64,000 nt of DNA, from positions 620,001-684,000 of the forward strand of contig JADJZE010000001.1 of NCBI GenBank assembly GCA_016719405.1. Direction: 5' to 3'. The position numbers and the translations under genes are program-made. Origin of the DNA: Candidatus Aalborgicola lynettensis. GTDB lineage: Bacteria > Pseudomonadota > Gammaproteobacteria > Burkholderiales > Burkholderiaceae_C. Below are positions 53,458 through 63,198 of the stretch, piece after piece. The notes beneath the pieces were generated by a model that saw only the letters and a list, made by a program, of their open reading frames with translations, was not told the origin of the DNA and made no database searches. Each line of letters opens with the position of its first letter. Position 1 is the first letter of the stretch.

Positions 53458-53895
53458 CTACTTACCCCAACAGACCTCGGTCGTCATACCACCGGACATG
53501 CTGGTATTCCCTTTTAGACCCGATTGGGTAAGTGTAAAGTTTCCGCATTTGTCAGTGGCTTGGGCTGTTCCCGAGGCACGCGTGGCCGTGATCGTGTAGG
53601 TGGCTCCATCGGTCGATGCCACAGCCACTGTGTACATACTACCTTCCACTGCTAAAATTCCAGAAGGCACTGCAGCGGTTAAGGGGTAGGTGCCAAGCGA
53701 TGTGGCCGCACGCTCCATCCACTGTGCTGCTTGAATAACCGTGTTGCGCGCATTGGAACGATGGGAGCGTTTTACATACTCTTGGTAACTCGGCAGCGCG
53801 ACGCCTGCAAGTATCCCAATGATCGCAACTACGATCATTAACTCGATAAGCGTAAAACCACGAGAGTATCGCTTGGGTGTTAAGGCGTTAGACAT
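53458..53895 (-). CDS. pilE: PilE-like type IV minor pilin
   Basis: A 145-residue prepilin. The leader M-S-N-A-L-T-P-K-R-Y-S-R-G is cut by PilD before F-T-L-I-E-L-M-I-V-V-A-I, with E5 of the mature protein present. The rest is a globular domain with a cysteine pair (D-K-C-G-N-F and T-E-V-C-W-G-K) forming the D-region disulfide. It is the last gene of the fimT-pilV-pilW-pilX-pilY1-pilE cluster, 19 bp after pilY1, matching the Pseudomonas order. Confidence 0.92.
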   Translation of the reverse strand: MSNALTPKRYSRGFTLIELMIVVAIIGILAGVALPSYQEYVKRSHRSNARNTVIQAAQWMERAATSLGTYPLTAAVPSGILAVEGSMYTVAVASTDGATYTITATRASGTAQATDKCGNFTLTQSGLKGNTSMSGGMTTEVCWGK

Positions 53896-53914
53896 GATTG
53901 GTAGATTCTATGGT

Positions 53915-56900
53915 CTATTGAATGACGCGCCAGTTGGCACGCGCACCCACAAAAGCGCCTGGGAAGAAGTCCTTTGCAGCGCACTCCTGGCCAACAGCGC
54001 AGTTGGAAGAAATTAGCTTAATTTTTGACCCATCGGAATTGTTTATAAGCGTGGTGTCTCCCGCCTTGCCTTCAATTTTGGTGGTGTTGGTGTTACTCAT
54101 GGATGTGTCTACAAACGCAAAAACGGGCGTTTTAGGCGGGGTTCCATTAAACATGTTCAGCACTGTTTGAAAGTTACGCTCGGTGGTGGCCGACGGTGAG
54201 CAGGTTTCACCACCGCCGCTACTTGAACCGGTTTTGGGAATCATGCTTTGGATCATTATTTTTTGTCCGGAAAACCCACGTATATTTTGCAAGACACGTT
54301 CCCCAGCAAGTGTCCAATTGAGGTACCAGCCCCGGTCTGTCGTTGACTGGGTGGAGTAAGCTACCCCATTGCTACTGGATGTGAAATAGTTGGTTCCGTC
54401 ACTATCCACCTGCGTGCTAGTGAGGGTTTGCTGAACGAGGGTGGTCGGAACGCCGGTGTCGGCAGCCACGTTCACAGGCGTGGCATCCGTCATGGTGACT
54501 GCGCTTAAGGTGCTTGTAAAGGTGCTGTTGTCCCACAATGCATAAAGCGTTTGAGTGCTTGTAGTGTCGCTCTGATCAGCGTCGGTCAGATTTTGCCCTG
54601 TACCAATGGCTACCATAACTCCGCCCATAGGATGGGCCATCCAGAATGGAGCTGCGGTAAATGACTGTGCGCCTTGCTTTGCAATAAAGAACGGACGACC
54701 AAGAGGATTGGTTGTATCGGAAAATGAGACTTTCCATGCACTGTCGGTTGCACTGGTTAAATCAAATTTCCAAACATTTCCTTTTAAGTCTCCTGCGTAG
54801 GCAATGTCAACAGTTCCATCTCCATTCAGGTCAATTAAGGCCGGTGCCCCCAAGCCATTGGTGCCCTTGTAGGTGCACGCACCAGAAGTGGGTTGGGCGC
54901 AAGGCGTAATTTTTTTGATGGACTTATCGCCATCGAGGTACTGGACGAGCAATACAGGGGCTTCATTGGTGCTGTTAACACCATTACCAAGCACTACAGC
55001 CCATCGTCCGCCGTTCATTTTGACCACTTGGCGGGACTTGTTGGCAATCGCATCGTCGACCACCGGGGGGGACATGATGTGGCCAATATCACCATCGGTT
55101 GTGGCTGTTGTATCGAAAATGACCAAACTGGCAGCGTTGGACTCTGAGAACGTGCTTGGGTCGGTTACGTCCAGCACAAAGTAACCTTTTCCACCGGCTC
55201 CCAGGGTACCTGTTAACACGGTTTTCCAAGAGGGTGTGGAGCCAATATAAGCATCGCCGGCAAATGGGGATCCATCCACAAAGTACTGGTGGGTGTAGCC
55301 GGTATCGGTCAATTTACGCAAACCACCTTCGGCAATGCCTTGGGGAATGTAGGCGATCTTTTCAGCGCCGGTGGTGGCGGAAAAACCGTGCAACATGCCG
55401 TCGTTGGCGCCAATATAGACCATTGGGTCGCGACCGCCTTTTCCACCGGTACCCGTGCCCCGGAACGTGGCGTATCCATTTTCGGTGTATCCGCTGGCGG
55501 GTTTCCCGGTGTACCAGATATTCGAGTTAACAATGTCACCAAGGCGCGAGTCGCGTTCCCGAAAAATTCCGCTGGTATTGGTTGTTGTGAGCTCTTTTGT
55601 TTTGTCTCCTCTGATGTAGTCAACCCGATTTTGCCCATTGCTGTCCGCAGTGCCGCTGCTGTTTTGGTTTAACTTGGTTTTTTGGGCAGTTGGAAGGCTG
55701 GTGTAGGTCTTCCACGCAATCCCAGCCGTGCCACTGTAGGAAATTACGGTCCGGTTTGCGAGATTGGCGGTGGTAATCGCGTCCAATTGCGTGGCTGCGT
55801 TCCAGACTTCACTTGCGCCAATGGCACCCGTGGTGGCATCCAGCGGACGGGCCGAAAGTGAGCCTGAATATTTGAGCGCGTTATAGCCGGCAATGTAGGC
55901 GTTTAACCCGGTGCGCAGAAAACTCGAACTGGTTGCAATGGATACCAAGGGTGTAGACGTGTCCTGCAGAACAGTATTGAGGATTTGGTCAAATGCGTCG
56001 TTGAGCGCTTGGGCAGATTTGGCCGGAAAAAACTTACCCCGCCCGTTGAGTGCCGCATGCCATAGTTCGGCAGTACGCACGTCCTCTTGATTGGCACTCA
56101 GTGTGCTGGTGCTGGTTGTTCCTGGATAAACATCTGGCCAAGTGAGTTCGCCTTGTACCAGCCGTGAAAAGTCGCCCAAGTAGTTTTTTTCAGACGCGGT
56201 AGTTGATGTACTGTTGTTGTTGTAGTCCCAGTCGGCAGCGGTGACCCGTGCGTTGATGTGAGATGCGGTGGTGGTGGTAAACAGTGGCGTAGTTAGTGTC
56301 TCCGGAGCATTGCTGACTTTTTGATAGGGCCAGTTAACTGCCCCGGTTCCAAAACCAATGGTGAACTGTGTCACGCCTTGCCAGGTTGAGGGGTTGTTTT
56401 TGGGGTTCCAGTACTCTGGCGTCACAATGCAACTGGATCCACAGGTCGTAGTTGAAAAGGTTTCGTTGCCGATTTTTTTGATGAGAGGCCTGATGCCGTT
56501 GGGAATGTTGGCCGTGTTACCCGAAATACTGCTGCCAGCGCTATTCGTTTGGGTGGTGCCGGCTGCGCCGTTTTGCAGGTCTCTCGCCCAGCCGCTAAAC
56601 GCCAAGTCAGCCAAGGTGCTGGCCTTGCTCGTGTTGTTGCCATAGTTGTCGGCAAAAACCTTGCTGGTATTGGCTGTAGGGTTGTAAGCCGTTCCATCGC
56701 CAAGTGTTTGTGAATTGCTGTCTCCGTTGCTGGGGCGGATGGTGCCTTGTGAGTTCCATGCGCCATCTGTCATGAAAATATGGTAGGCACGGCGGCACCC
56801 CAAGTAGGCCTGGGTGGTAGATCCGGGGTTGGTCGCCCACGGATTGTCTTTATTGGCGGGTGCGTTGAGGTACGTGATGACGTTCTTCATCATTTGGTGA

Positions 56901-57466
56901 GAAGGTGTGCCATTACTTGCAGTCAATGAATTCACAAAGGCATTGAAATTGGCGCGGTGCGAGCCGGTTCCCCCGCCGACGAAAGGTTTTATTGAATTTT
57001 TGGCCCCGAGCTTGATCGACTTCGCTCCATTGCTGGATATGGAACTATTGTTGTCGTGCATGGCTTGCCAAGCCAGTCGGATGCGACCATCGGGAATAAT
57101 GCCCGAGTTGGATGTGCCATCGCCGAAGGTGGTTTTTAGCGCGTCTTTCAGCAAATCTATTTTTTTCCCTGTTGTGATTGTTGTCGAACCCGTAGTGACG
57201 TCCCAATCCATACTTCCGGAGTCGTCAACCGTCAAAATCACGTTGGGTGCCGGCTCGCTCGAACCATTGCCTGCAGGCACCTGGGACAGACTTAACTGGG
57301 CGGCAAAGCTCACCTGCGAAGCAGCCATTAGTGCCAGGCATGCGGCCCCCACGTGGGACATACGGAATGCACCACGCGGACTGGAGTAACCATTAAAACC
57401 ACCCATGACCTTGACAAAAGGAGGAAGAATCGTGGCCTTAAGGCTGTTTGAAGTGCGGGTTTTCAT
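53915..57466 (-). CDS. pilY1: type IV pilus adhesin/biogenesis factor PilY1
   Basis: PilY1 sits at the pilus tip, supports pilus assembly and acts in surface sensing. The 1,183-residue protein has an N-terminal export signal (A-C-L-A-L-M-A-A-S-Q-V-S-F-A-A), a von Willebrand A-like domain with the metal-site motif D-D-S-G-S-M, and a C-terminal beta-propeller (F-V-D-G-S-P-F-A-G-D-A, then V-L-G-N-G-V-N-S). A Ca2+-binding-like loop D-L-N-G-D-G-T-V-D occurs in the propeller. AGGAG 6-7 bases before the ATG giving M-K-T-R-T-S-N decides the start. It is 19 bp upstream of pilE. Confidence 0.94.
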   Translation of the reverse strand: MKTRTSNSLKATILPPFVKVMGGFNGYSSPRGAFRMSHVGAACLALMAASQVSFAAQLSLSQVPAGNGSSEPAPNVILTVDDSGSMDWDVTTGSTTITTGKKIDLLKDALKTTFGDGTSNSGIIPDGRIRLAWQAMHDNNSSISSNGAKSIKLGAKNSIKPFVGGGTGSHRANFNAFVNSLTASNGTPSHQMMKNVITYLNAPANKDNPWATNPGSTTQAYLGCRRAYHIFMTDGAWNSQGTIRPSNGDSNSQTLGDGTAYNPTANTSKVFADNYGNNTSKASTLADLAFSGWARDLQNGAAGTTQTNSAGSSISGNTANIPNGIRPLIKKIGNETFSTTTCGSSCIVTPEYWNPKNNPSTWQGVTQFTIGFGTGAVNWPYQKVSNAPETLTTPLFTTTTASHINARVTAADWDYNNNSTSTTASEKNYLGDFSRLVQGELTWPDVYPGTTSTSTLSANQEDVRTAELWHAALNGRGKFFPAKSAQALNDAFDQILNTVLQDTSTPLVSIATSSSFLRTGLNAYIAGYNALKYSGSLSARPLDATTGAIGASEVWNAATQLDAITTANLANRTVISYSGTAGIAWKTYTSLPTAQKTKLNQNSSGTADSNGQNRVDYIRGDKTKELTTTNTSGIFRERDSRLGDIVNSNIWYTGKPASGYTENGYATFRGTGTGGKGGRDPMVYIGANDGMLHGFSATTGAEKIAYIPQGIAEGGLRKLTDTGYTHQYFVDGSPFAGDAYIGSTPSWKTVLTGTLGAGGKGYFVLDVTDPSTFSESNAASLVIFDTTATTDGDIGHIMSPPVVDDAIANKSRQVVKMNGGRWAVVLGNGVNSTNEAPVLLVQYLDGDKSIKKITPCAQPTSGACTYKGTNGLGAPALIDLNGDGTVDIAYAGDLKGNVWKFDLTSATDSAWKVSFSDTTNPLGRPFFIAKQGAQSFTAAPFWMAHPMGGVMVAIGTGQNLTDADQSDTTSTQTLYALWDNSTFTSTLSAVTMTDATPVNVAADTGVPTTLVQQTLTSTQVDSDGTNYFTSSSNGVAYSTQSTTDRGWYLNWTLAGERVLQNIRGFSGQKIMIQSMIPKTGSSSGGGETCSPSATTERNFQTVLNMFNGTPPKTPVFAFVDTSMSNTNTTKIEGKAGDTTLINNSDGSKIKLISSNCAVGQECAAKDFFPGAFVGARANWRVIQ

Positions 57467-57526
57467 GATGTCTCCTAGAGGAAAGATGGCAAATAAGTGC
57501 AAAAAATTGGGTCGATAAAAGCTACG

Positions 57527-58324
57527 CTAAGGACTTTGACTTGCCGGAAACGGTATAAAAATTGACTTGATGACTGCACGTGTTCCTGGCTTGAGACCTT
57601 GCGCCACAGCGGTGATGCGGTATACAAATCGCGCGGAGGGGTCGGGGTCCTGAATATTTCGCGGGGCGATTTGCCCGACAACCGCATCTGCATACCGAAA
57701 AGCTTCAACCCAATACCAAGCGCCACGGGCAGCGGTTACGGTCAAAATGGGGTTGCCATCTGTACCAACGGCCGTTAGTGCATTGCGTGTAAATTGGCCA
57801 TAGGTTGCGCCCAGCGGGATCATGGTGGCCAAATCATTTTCAATGTTGGCAAGCGTTACCATGTCGGGTGGCACACATATGCCTTGTTGGCAATACCGGG
57901 TAGCAGAGTTGGCAAAAACAATGTCACTGACGGTATCAAAATCTTCGCTATTGCGGGGCATCCAGGCCGTGTTGGCAGCGGCTTGGTTGCGACAACCAAG
58001 GTAGCCTGCCTCGGTGAGGATGCTTGTGGTGCTGCCGGGTGGGTTGGGTCTGCAAGGGAATCCAAGTGTGCCGTCGGTTTGAACGGTGGTGTAGGGTGGG
58101 CGACGCCCACGAATATCCATTTCTGCATCACGTACCAGTGCCTCTGCCGCCGCGTAAGCACGGTTGTAGTCAGCCGTGTTGCCCAGCAAGGCCTCATTCA
58201 GATTGGAAACTCTGAATGCACCCAATACCGCCGTCAAACTCAGAAGCAAGAGCACCAGTACGGTAAAAAGCGAGATGCCCTGTTGCCGGGAGCGGTTAAG
58301 CACTTTTGAAGGACGTGGTTTCAT
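57527..58324 (-). CDS. pilX: minor pilin-like protein PilX
   Basis: A 265-residue prepilin-like protein. After a basic leader (R-S-R-Q-Q-G) comes the hydrophobic segment I-S-L-F-T-V-L-V-L-L-L-L-S-L-T-A-V; the Glu5 of ordinary pilins is replaced, as is common in PilX. A-E-A-L-V-R-D-A-E after the helix matches the PilX family (PilX_N). It overlaps pilW by 4 bp (ATGA) and is 60 bp upstream of pilY1. Minor pilins of this set prime pilus assembly and hold PilY1. Confidence 0.88.
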   Translation of the reverse strand: MKPRPSKVLNRSRQQGISLFTVLVLLLLSLTAVLGAFRVSNLNEALLGNTADYNRAYAAAEALVRDAEMDIRGRRPPYTTVQTDGTLGFPCRPNPPGSTTSILTEAGYLGCRNQAAANTAWMPRNSEDFDTVSDIVFANSATRYCQQGICVPPDMVTLANIENDLATMIPLGATYGQFTRNALTAVGTDGNPILTVTAARGAWYWVEAFRYADAVVGQIAPRNIQDPDPSARFVYRITAVAQGLKPGTRAVIKSIFIPFPASQSP

Positions 58325-59169
58325 AGCAATGCGTTCCGCAGAGTGAATGTTTGGCGGTATACCTTACGCAGGCGTCCATCATTGGCAACGGTTTGACCAC
58401 GACAGCCTGTGGTAACCAAACCAGGTTGCGGGTTGCCTTGGTTGTCGCCAGTGAGTTGCAAACAAATAGAAATGGCCTGAACATTTGTCCAGTCAGGAAC
58501 TGTGCCCGCAGCGTAGAACCTGTATCGCGTCGGCCAAACAGTCCCGGGGGTCACGACCGTCTGGACGCCATAAGTAACTTGAAAGTCTTCTACGCCGTCG
58601 GCAATCGACTGTGAGGCGGCGGCTGTCGCACCTTGGCACATGAGATCGCCGCCAGTGATGCTAAAAGCGTTGTCGACGCGGGTCGCCAAAGTGGGGCGAT
58701 TACCCAGGCAATCACGCGACCGCCCATTGTCTTCGTAGCTTACCCGTAATGTGTCGGGCGCGTCGCTGGCACCATCCACACCATGAACGGAAAATATACG
58801 CCCTCCCGTTGCACCGGTAGTAGTGGGGTCGAACCCGGTGAACGCGGTGCTGAAGACCACCCTTCCATTTGCAGCAACAGAAAGCTCGGTGGCGCCCGCC
58901 TGCAGAATATGAAAACCGACATTGCGAAAAATTGCATCTGCCTTTTGTTGCAATCGGGAGCTGTCTCCGACGACGGTTGAAGTGAGTTGCGTAAACACCA
59001 AGCTACCAATGGCGGCAATGACGACCATTAGGCCGATGGTTATACCAATCATCAACTCAATCAATGTAAAACCACATTGATTGGCCATTGAAGGTTGCAC
59101 ATGCCGCATGCCGGGCCGGGGCCTCGCATGCGGAGGCGTTGAAGTGCTATGGTTGAACATAAACAACAT
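58321..59169 (-). CDS. pilW: minor pilin PilW
   Basis: A prepilin of about 280 residues with the signature Q-C-G-F-T-L-I-E-L-M-I-G-I-T-I-G and a large globular domain (G-D-S-S-R-L-Q-Q-K-A-D-A), as in the PilW family. Several in-frame starts exist (27 residues or fewer ahead of M-A-N-Q-C-G-F); I use the longest, which overlaps pilV, and no clear ribosome site separates them. It is followed by pilX with a 4-bp overlap. Confidence 0.86.
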   Translation of the reverse strand: MLFMFNHSTSTPPHARPRPGMRHVQPSMANQCGFTLIELMIGITIGLMVVIAAIGSLVFTQLTSTVVGDSSRLQQKADAIFRNVGFHILQAGATELSVAANGRVVFSTAFTGFDPTTTGATGGRIFSVHGVDGASDAPDTLRVSYEDNGRSRDCLGNRPTLATRVDNAFSITGGDLMCQGATAAASQSIADGVEDFQVTYGVQTVVTPGTVWPTRYRFYAAGTVPDWTNVQAISICLQLTGDNQGNPQPGLVTTGCRGQTVANDGRLRKVYRQTFTLRNALL

Positions 59170-59710
59170 GGCAAATAGAGTTTGTTGGGCAAGTTACACC
59201 GGCAGCTATTACAAAGGGGGCTGCGTATTTCGTTGCGTCTGCTGCCGCAGCATTGCTTTCATTGGCAGTCCATGCGATGGCGATACCAATTTGGCGTGCA
59301 TCGTTCGCAGATTGAAACACGCTCGCTGCCCCACCTGCTGGCAGTGCAGTCGCAACTGATGCCCGCCACAAATTCAAGTCAGATTGCGCCATTTGGGCAC
59401 CAGTGCATTGGGCAGTAACGCAGTCTTGGGCGGGCGTGGCAGCTGCTGCCCAAGCGAAGTTGTAGTTGCCGGCAATGGCCGCGTCGCGGTTAAGCGCCAT
59501 GCGGTTGGTTAAGTCGTCAATAAGCCGTATAGCGGTAGCGCGATGGGCTGAGGTACGGGTTTCTACTAGTAAGCGCGTTTGAATGCCGGCCAACCCCATG
59601 ATGCCGAGTGCCAAGACCAAAAGCGACACCAGTGACTCAATGAGGCTGAGGCCACGTTGGCGTCTCATTGGTACGTTTGGGTGTTTGATTGGAACTTTAT
59701 TTATGGGCAT
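59147..59710 (-). CDS. pilV: minor pilin PilV
   Basis: A 187-residue prepilin. Leader M-P-I-N-K-V-P-I-K-H-P-N-V-P-M-R-R-Q-R-G is cleaved before L-S-L-I-E-S-L-V-S-L-L-V-L-A-L-G, the PilV-type N-terminus with Glu5. The protein has four C-terminal half cysteines (Q-D-C-V-T-A-Q-C and V-T-C-P-T-N-S-I-C). The start overlaps the fimT stop by 10 bp, so the two are translated from one message. Confidence 0.88.
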   Translation of the reverse strand: MPINKVPIKHPNVPMRRQRGLSLIESLVSLLVLALGIMGLAGIQTRLLVETRTSAHRATAIRLIDDLTNRMALNRDAAIAGNYNFAWAAAATPAQDCVTAQCTGAQMAQSDLNLWRASVATALPAGGAASVFQSANDARQIGIAIAWTANESNAAAADATKYAAPFVIAAGVTCPTNSICHVVYVQP

Positions 59711-60261
59711 GTTGCATCTCCCACTAATTTTCGAATTCTTCCACCAGCGTTCAAGCAGAGGGTGGTGGTGGCTGTTCCGGAAACTCCCTCTGGTGGCGTT
59801 AGGACAAATCTTTGCCCGACGCCTTGCGCCTGCCCCCATACATTGAGCTGCATCACATCTCCCAAGCCCGGGTGCATAACGCCATAACTTGATACAACTG
59901 AGAATACCTGCAAGACCGGCTCCCCGGTAGTTTTTGCCCCATTGGAGTTGGTGTCGACCACAATCTCCCAACCGCAACTCCAATCATTTGCATCCACCAG
60001 CGTTGCCCCGCAACCAGTGGTTCGCACCATAAGTACCGGAAAGCCACGCCGTATGGCTTCAGAGCGTGCAAGCTGTATGGAGCCAATGAGTTCTTCTGAA
60101 AGGGCATTCACGCGGTACCGCTTGATTGAAGCTGCAAACTCAGGAGCTGCCAAGCCACCCAAAATTGCAATAATGGCTACAACAACCATGACTTCAATCA
60201 AACTAAAGCCACGGTTGGAATCCCGCCGTGACTTCATAAAATGTTGAGTGTTAGTAAACAT
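59701..60261 (-). CDS. fimT: FimT/FimU-like (GspH) minor pseudopilin
   Basis: First gene of the minor pilin cluster. About 186 residues with the prepilin motif R-G-F-S-L-I-E-V-M-V-V-V-A-I-I-A-I-L-G-G and the GspH/FimT domain (I-Q-L-A-R-S-E-A-I-R-R-G and the C-terminal G-R-I-R-K). Two starts are possible: the ATG giving M-F-T-N-T-Q-H-F, used here, or the ATG eight codons later giving M-K-S-R-R-D-S-N-R. Neither has a clear ribosome site. The 150 bp upstream toward the chemoreceptor gene likely hold the cluster promoter. Confidence 0.85.
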   Translation of the reverse strand: MFTNTQHFMKSRRDSNRGFSLIEVMVVVAIIAILGGLAAPEFAASIKRYRVNALSEELIGSIQLARSEAIRRGFPVLMVRTTGCGATLVDANDWSCGWEIVVDTNSNGAKTTGEPVLQVFSVVSSYGVMHPGLGDVMQLNVWGQAQGVGQRFVLTPPEGVSGTATTTLCLNAGGRIRKLVGDATCP

Positions 60262-60410
60262 GGAGTGACTGTAGGCTAGAAGTCCCAAGTCTGCTGAAGA
60301 AAAAGATAGGCGAGCAGAATTGCCTGATAAACGGTTAGTCGGCGGAGAGACTGCGATTCCACGGCCATAGAAGTGTGGGATCAATGCTGCAGCCCCTGCT
60401 CCAACCCCTG

Positions 60411-62198
60411 TCAAAAAGTTTCCCACTCGTCGTCACCATTGGCTGGGGTTGCCTTCTTTGCCGTCGGCTTGGGCAGGGACGTGGTAACCACCGCAGGCGT
60501 GGCTTTGGGTGTTGGTGGCCGGGCGGCGGGGTGGGGTGCTGCGTGGCTAGTCGGTACAGCCCGTCGATTGCCACCCTGTAAAGTCACCATGGACGTGGGG
60601 GCTGTGCGTGGTGCGGTACTGGCGGCAAAGTGAGAATGTAGGCTGGCAGGCTGCCCATCGGCCAGTTTGAAGATCGAAACGGTATGCACCAGGTCTTGTG
60701 CCTGGCTCTTGAGGCTGCTGGCGGCGGCGGCCATTTCTTCCACCAATGCCGCGTTTTGTTGGGTGGTTTGGTCCATTTGCGACACAGCATTACCGACCTC
60801 TGCGACACCCAAAGCCTGCTCGTTGCTGGCCGCACTGATTTCACCCATGATGTCGGTCACGCGTTTGATGCTGCTGACAACCTCGGTCATGGTTACCCCG
60901 GCTTGATCGACCAAGGTGGTGCCGTGCGCCACACGCTCCACGCTGGCGCCAATCAGCGTCTTGATCTCTTTGGCGGCTTCAGCCGAGCGCCCGGCTAACG
61001 AACGTACTTCAGACGCCACCACTGCGAAACCACGCCCCTGTTCGCCCGCGCGGGCCGCCTCCACCGCCGCATTCAGCGCCAGAATATTGGTTTGGAAGGC
61101 GATGCCATCAATCACGCTGATGATGTCCGATATTCTTTGCGACGACTCGTTGATGCCTTTCATGGTTTGCACTACCTGGCCCACCACGTTGCCGCCTTCT
61201 TCGGCGATGGTGGACGCACTCATAGCCAACTGGTTGGCGGTGCGGGCGCTGTCGGCATTTTGTTTGACGGTGGCGCCCAGTTGCTCCATGGACGATGCCG
61301 TTTTCTCCAGCGCACTGGCTTGCTGCTCGGTACGGGCGGACAGGTCGTTATTGCCCTCGGCAATTTCGGCGCTGGCGGTGGCCACGCTCTCCGACCCCTG
61401 GCGCACGCTGGACACCACTTTGACCAGTGATTGGCTCATGCCGGAGAGGGCTTGCATGAGCTTGGCCAGCTCGTCGTGCCCGTTGGTGTCAATGGTTTGA
61501 TTCAGGTCGCCGTGGGCCACCGCATCGGCCACTTCAACGGCGCGGTTTAGCGAACGGGAAAGATTGCGAATGATGACCAAGCTCCACAGCCCTACCAGGG
61601 GAAGTGCAATGGCCAGTGAGCCCACTGCGAGCCATCGGATCAGCGTGGAGCGCGCCACGGCGGTTTCGTACTCGGCCTTGGCTTGGGCAATCTGCACTTG
61701 AATCAGCGGCGTCAGGCTGTCGCGCACTTTGTCATAGAGGGGTGTCACCACTTCGGTGTAAATGCGTTGTGCTTCGGCAATATTGCTGGCCCGCAAGGCT
61801 GCTGCTGCGGGCTTGAGGCCTTGCTGAACATAGTTGCCCCGGTTTTCCGCAAAGGTCTTTGCCAACTGCGTTTCTTCCGGTGCCAATGGTTCTGCCATGT
61901 AGGTAGTCCAAATCTGCGTGATGGAGGCTGCGTTGGCTTCGAGTTCGAGCATGTATTTTTCGATTGCCGGGGCCTCTACATTGGTCAGCGAGGTGGCCAC
62001 CAGTAACTGGTTGCGTTGCGTCAGGCGCATGATTTCACTCAGGTTGCCCATGGGTACCGTGCGGTTTTTGTACACGGAGTGCAGGGCGTCCGTGGTTTGG
62101 GTGATGCCATACAGACCCATTGCGGCCCCGCCCAAGAGCATGACGGCCAGAACAGAGATCAACGCCAACAGTCGGGTTGATACTTTGAGTTGATTCAC
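60411..62198 (-). CDS. methyl-accepting chemotaxis protein
   Basis: A 595-residue chemoreceptor of Tsr/Tar topology. A GTG preceded by AGGAG (7-8 bases) gives the N-terminus V-N-Q-L-K-V-S-T-R, followed by a membrane helix, a periplasmic four-helix-bundle domain, a second helix near residue 190, a HAMP domain (V-A-H-G-D-L-N-Q-T) and a signalling domain with the hairpin tip D-G-I-A-F-Q-T-N-I-L-A-L-N-A-A-V-E-A-A-R-A-G-E in two halves. The tail is Pro/Ala/Lys-rich and ends G-D-D-E-W-E-T-F, resembling the N-W-E-T-F pentapeptide that tethers the CheR methyltransferase. The ligand is unknown. It lies upstream of the minor pilin cluster. Confidence 0.93.
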   Translation of the reverse strand: MNQLKVSTRLLALISVLAVMLLGGAAMGLYGITQTTDALHSVYKNRTVPMGNLSEIMRLTQRNQLLVATSLTNVEAPAIEKYMLELEANAASITQIWTTYMAEPLAPEETQLAKTFAENRGNYVQQGLKPAAAALRASNIAEAQRIYTEVVTPLYDKVRDSLTPLIQVQIAQAKAEYETAVARSTLIRWLAVGSLAIALPLVGLWSLVIIRNLSRSLNRAVEVADAVAHGDLNQTIDTNGHDELAKLMQALSGMSQSLVKVVSSVRQGSESVATASAEIAEGNNDLSARTEQQASALEKTASSMEQLGATVKQNADSARTANQLAMSASTIAEEGGNVVGQVVQTMKGINESSQRISDIISVIDGIAFQTNILALNAAVEAARAGEQGRGFAVVASEVRSLAGRSAEAAKEIKTLIGASVERVAHGTTLVDQAGVTMTEVVSSIKRVTDIMGEISAASNEQALGVAEVGNAVSQMDQTTQQNAALVEEMAAAASSLKSQAQDLVHTVSIFKLADGQPASLHSHFAASTAPRTAPTSMVTLQGGNRRAVPTSHAAPHPAARPPTPKATPAVVTTSLPKPTAKKATPANGDDEWETF

Positions 62199-62267
62199 AG
62201 AGAGTCTCCTGATAAACAAAACGGATAGATAACAAAAGGCTACGCAATTGCGACGCCGCATCCTATG

Positions 62268-63137
62268 TCAAGTATCGCTATGGGACGCTGCCAGGGGGAT
62301 TGGATCGTCTGAAGTTGCCGACAGTGCGGTCAGTTCATCGGCGGTAAACCCTGCAGCACGGCGTGCCTCCCAATTAAATGGGCCGCGCGGGCGCGGTGCA
62401 CCGTAGCAGGCGGCCAATGTGGTGTAGGTCGCTATTGGGTCGAGCTGCTGGTGGGTACATAAGCTGTTGTACCAGTGGTTGCCAACCGCCACATGTCCAA
62501 TTTCGTCGCGCAAGATGATGTCCAGGATGTCGCCCGCCCGCAGATCGCCGGCACTCACCAGTTTGGCTTTGACCGGTGGTGATGCGTCCAGCCCGCGCGC
62601 CTCCAGGGTGCGGGGCACCAGTGCCAGGCGGGCCAGCAGGTCGTGCTTGGTTTTTTCGGCCATCTCCCACAGGCCGTTGTGGGCAGGGAAGTCGCCATAG
62701 TCGTACCCCAGGGTGCGAATATGGTCGCGCAGCAGTGCGAAGTGGTAGGCCTCTTCTTGGGCAATGTTGAGCCACTGGCGGTAGAAGGCGTCGGGCAGGC
62801 CCGCAAAGCGCCACACAATGTCCAGTGCCAAGTCAATGGCGTTGAGCTCGATGTGTGCCAGGGTGTGCAGCAATACCGCCCGGCCTTCTATGGTGGTGAG
62901 CGGCTTCTTTTTAAATTGCAGTTTGGCAAACAGTTCGGGCCGGGCCGGACGCCCTGGTATGCCGGGCGGTTCGGTCAACACAGCGTGGGTGTCAAGTGGG
63001 CCTTGTAGGTCCAGCGCTGCGGTTCGTGCTGCTTTGGCATTGGCATTGCACTCCAACAGAATCTGCAGGGCTTGGTGGCGGAGTGATTGCATACGGCGTG
63101 TCGGTTGCTTGCGGAGATAGGCCAATAGGGGTGGCAT
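62268..63137 (-). CDS. DUF455 ferritin-like protein
   Basis: A helical protein of about 289 residues that I recognise as DUF455, a ferritin-like family. Metal-ligand-like motifs are H-T-L-A-H-I-E-L-N-A-I-D, E-E-A-Y-H-F-A-L-L and D-E-I-G-H-V-A-V-G-N-H-W. Members may bind a di-iron centre; no reaction is established. The longest frame would begin at an ATG overlapping the divergent gamma-carbonic anhydrase start by 2 bp, so I take the ATG giving M-P-P-L-L-A-Y-L-R. The E-x2-H pairs are spaced as in di-iron proteins. Confidence 0.82.
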   Translation of the reverse strand: MPPLLAYLRKQPTRRMQSLRHQALQILLECNANAKAARTAALDLQGPLDTHAVLTEPPGIPGRPARPELFAKLQFKKKPLTTIEGRAVLLHTLAHIELNAIDLALDIVWRFAGLPDAFYRQWLNIAQEEAYHFALLRDHIRTLGYDYGDFPAHNGLWEMAEKTKHDLLARLALVPRTLEARGLDASPPVKAKLVSAGDLRAGDILDIILRDEIGHVAVGNHWYNSLCTHQQLDPIATYTTLAACYGAPRPRGPFNWEARRAAGFTADELTALSATSDDPIPLAASHSDT

Positions 63138-63198
63138 TGTGCCAAATGGCCGTGTCTGGGCGCGCTCTTTACAATGCAGGGCTTTGTAGGGGGCATTC

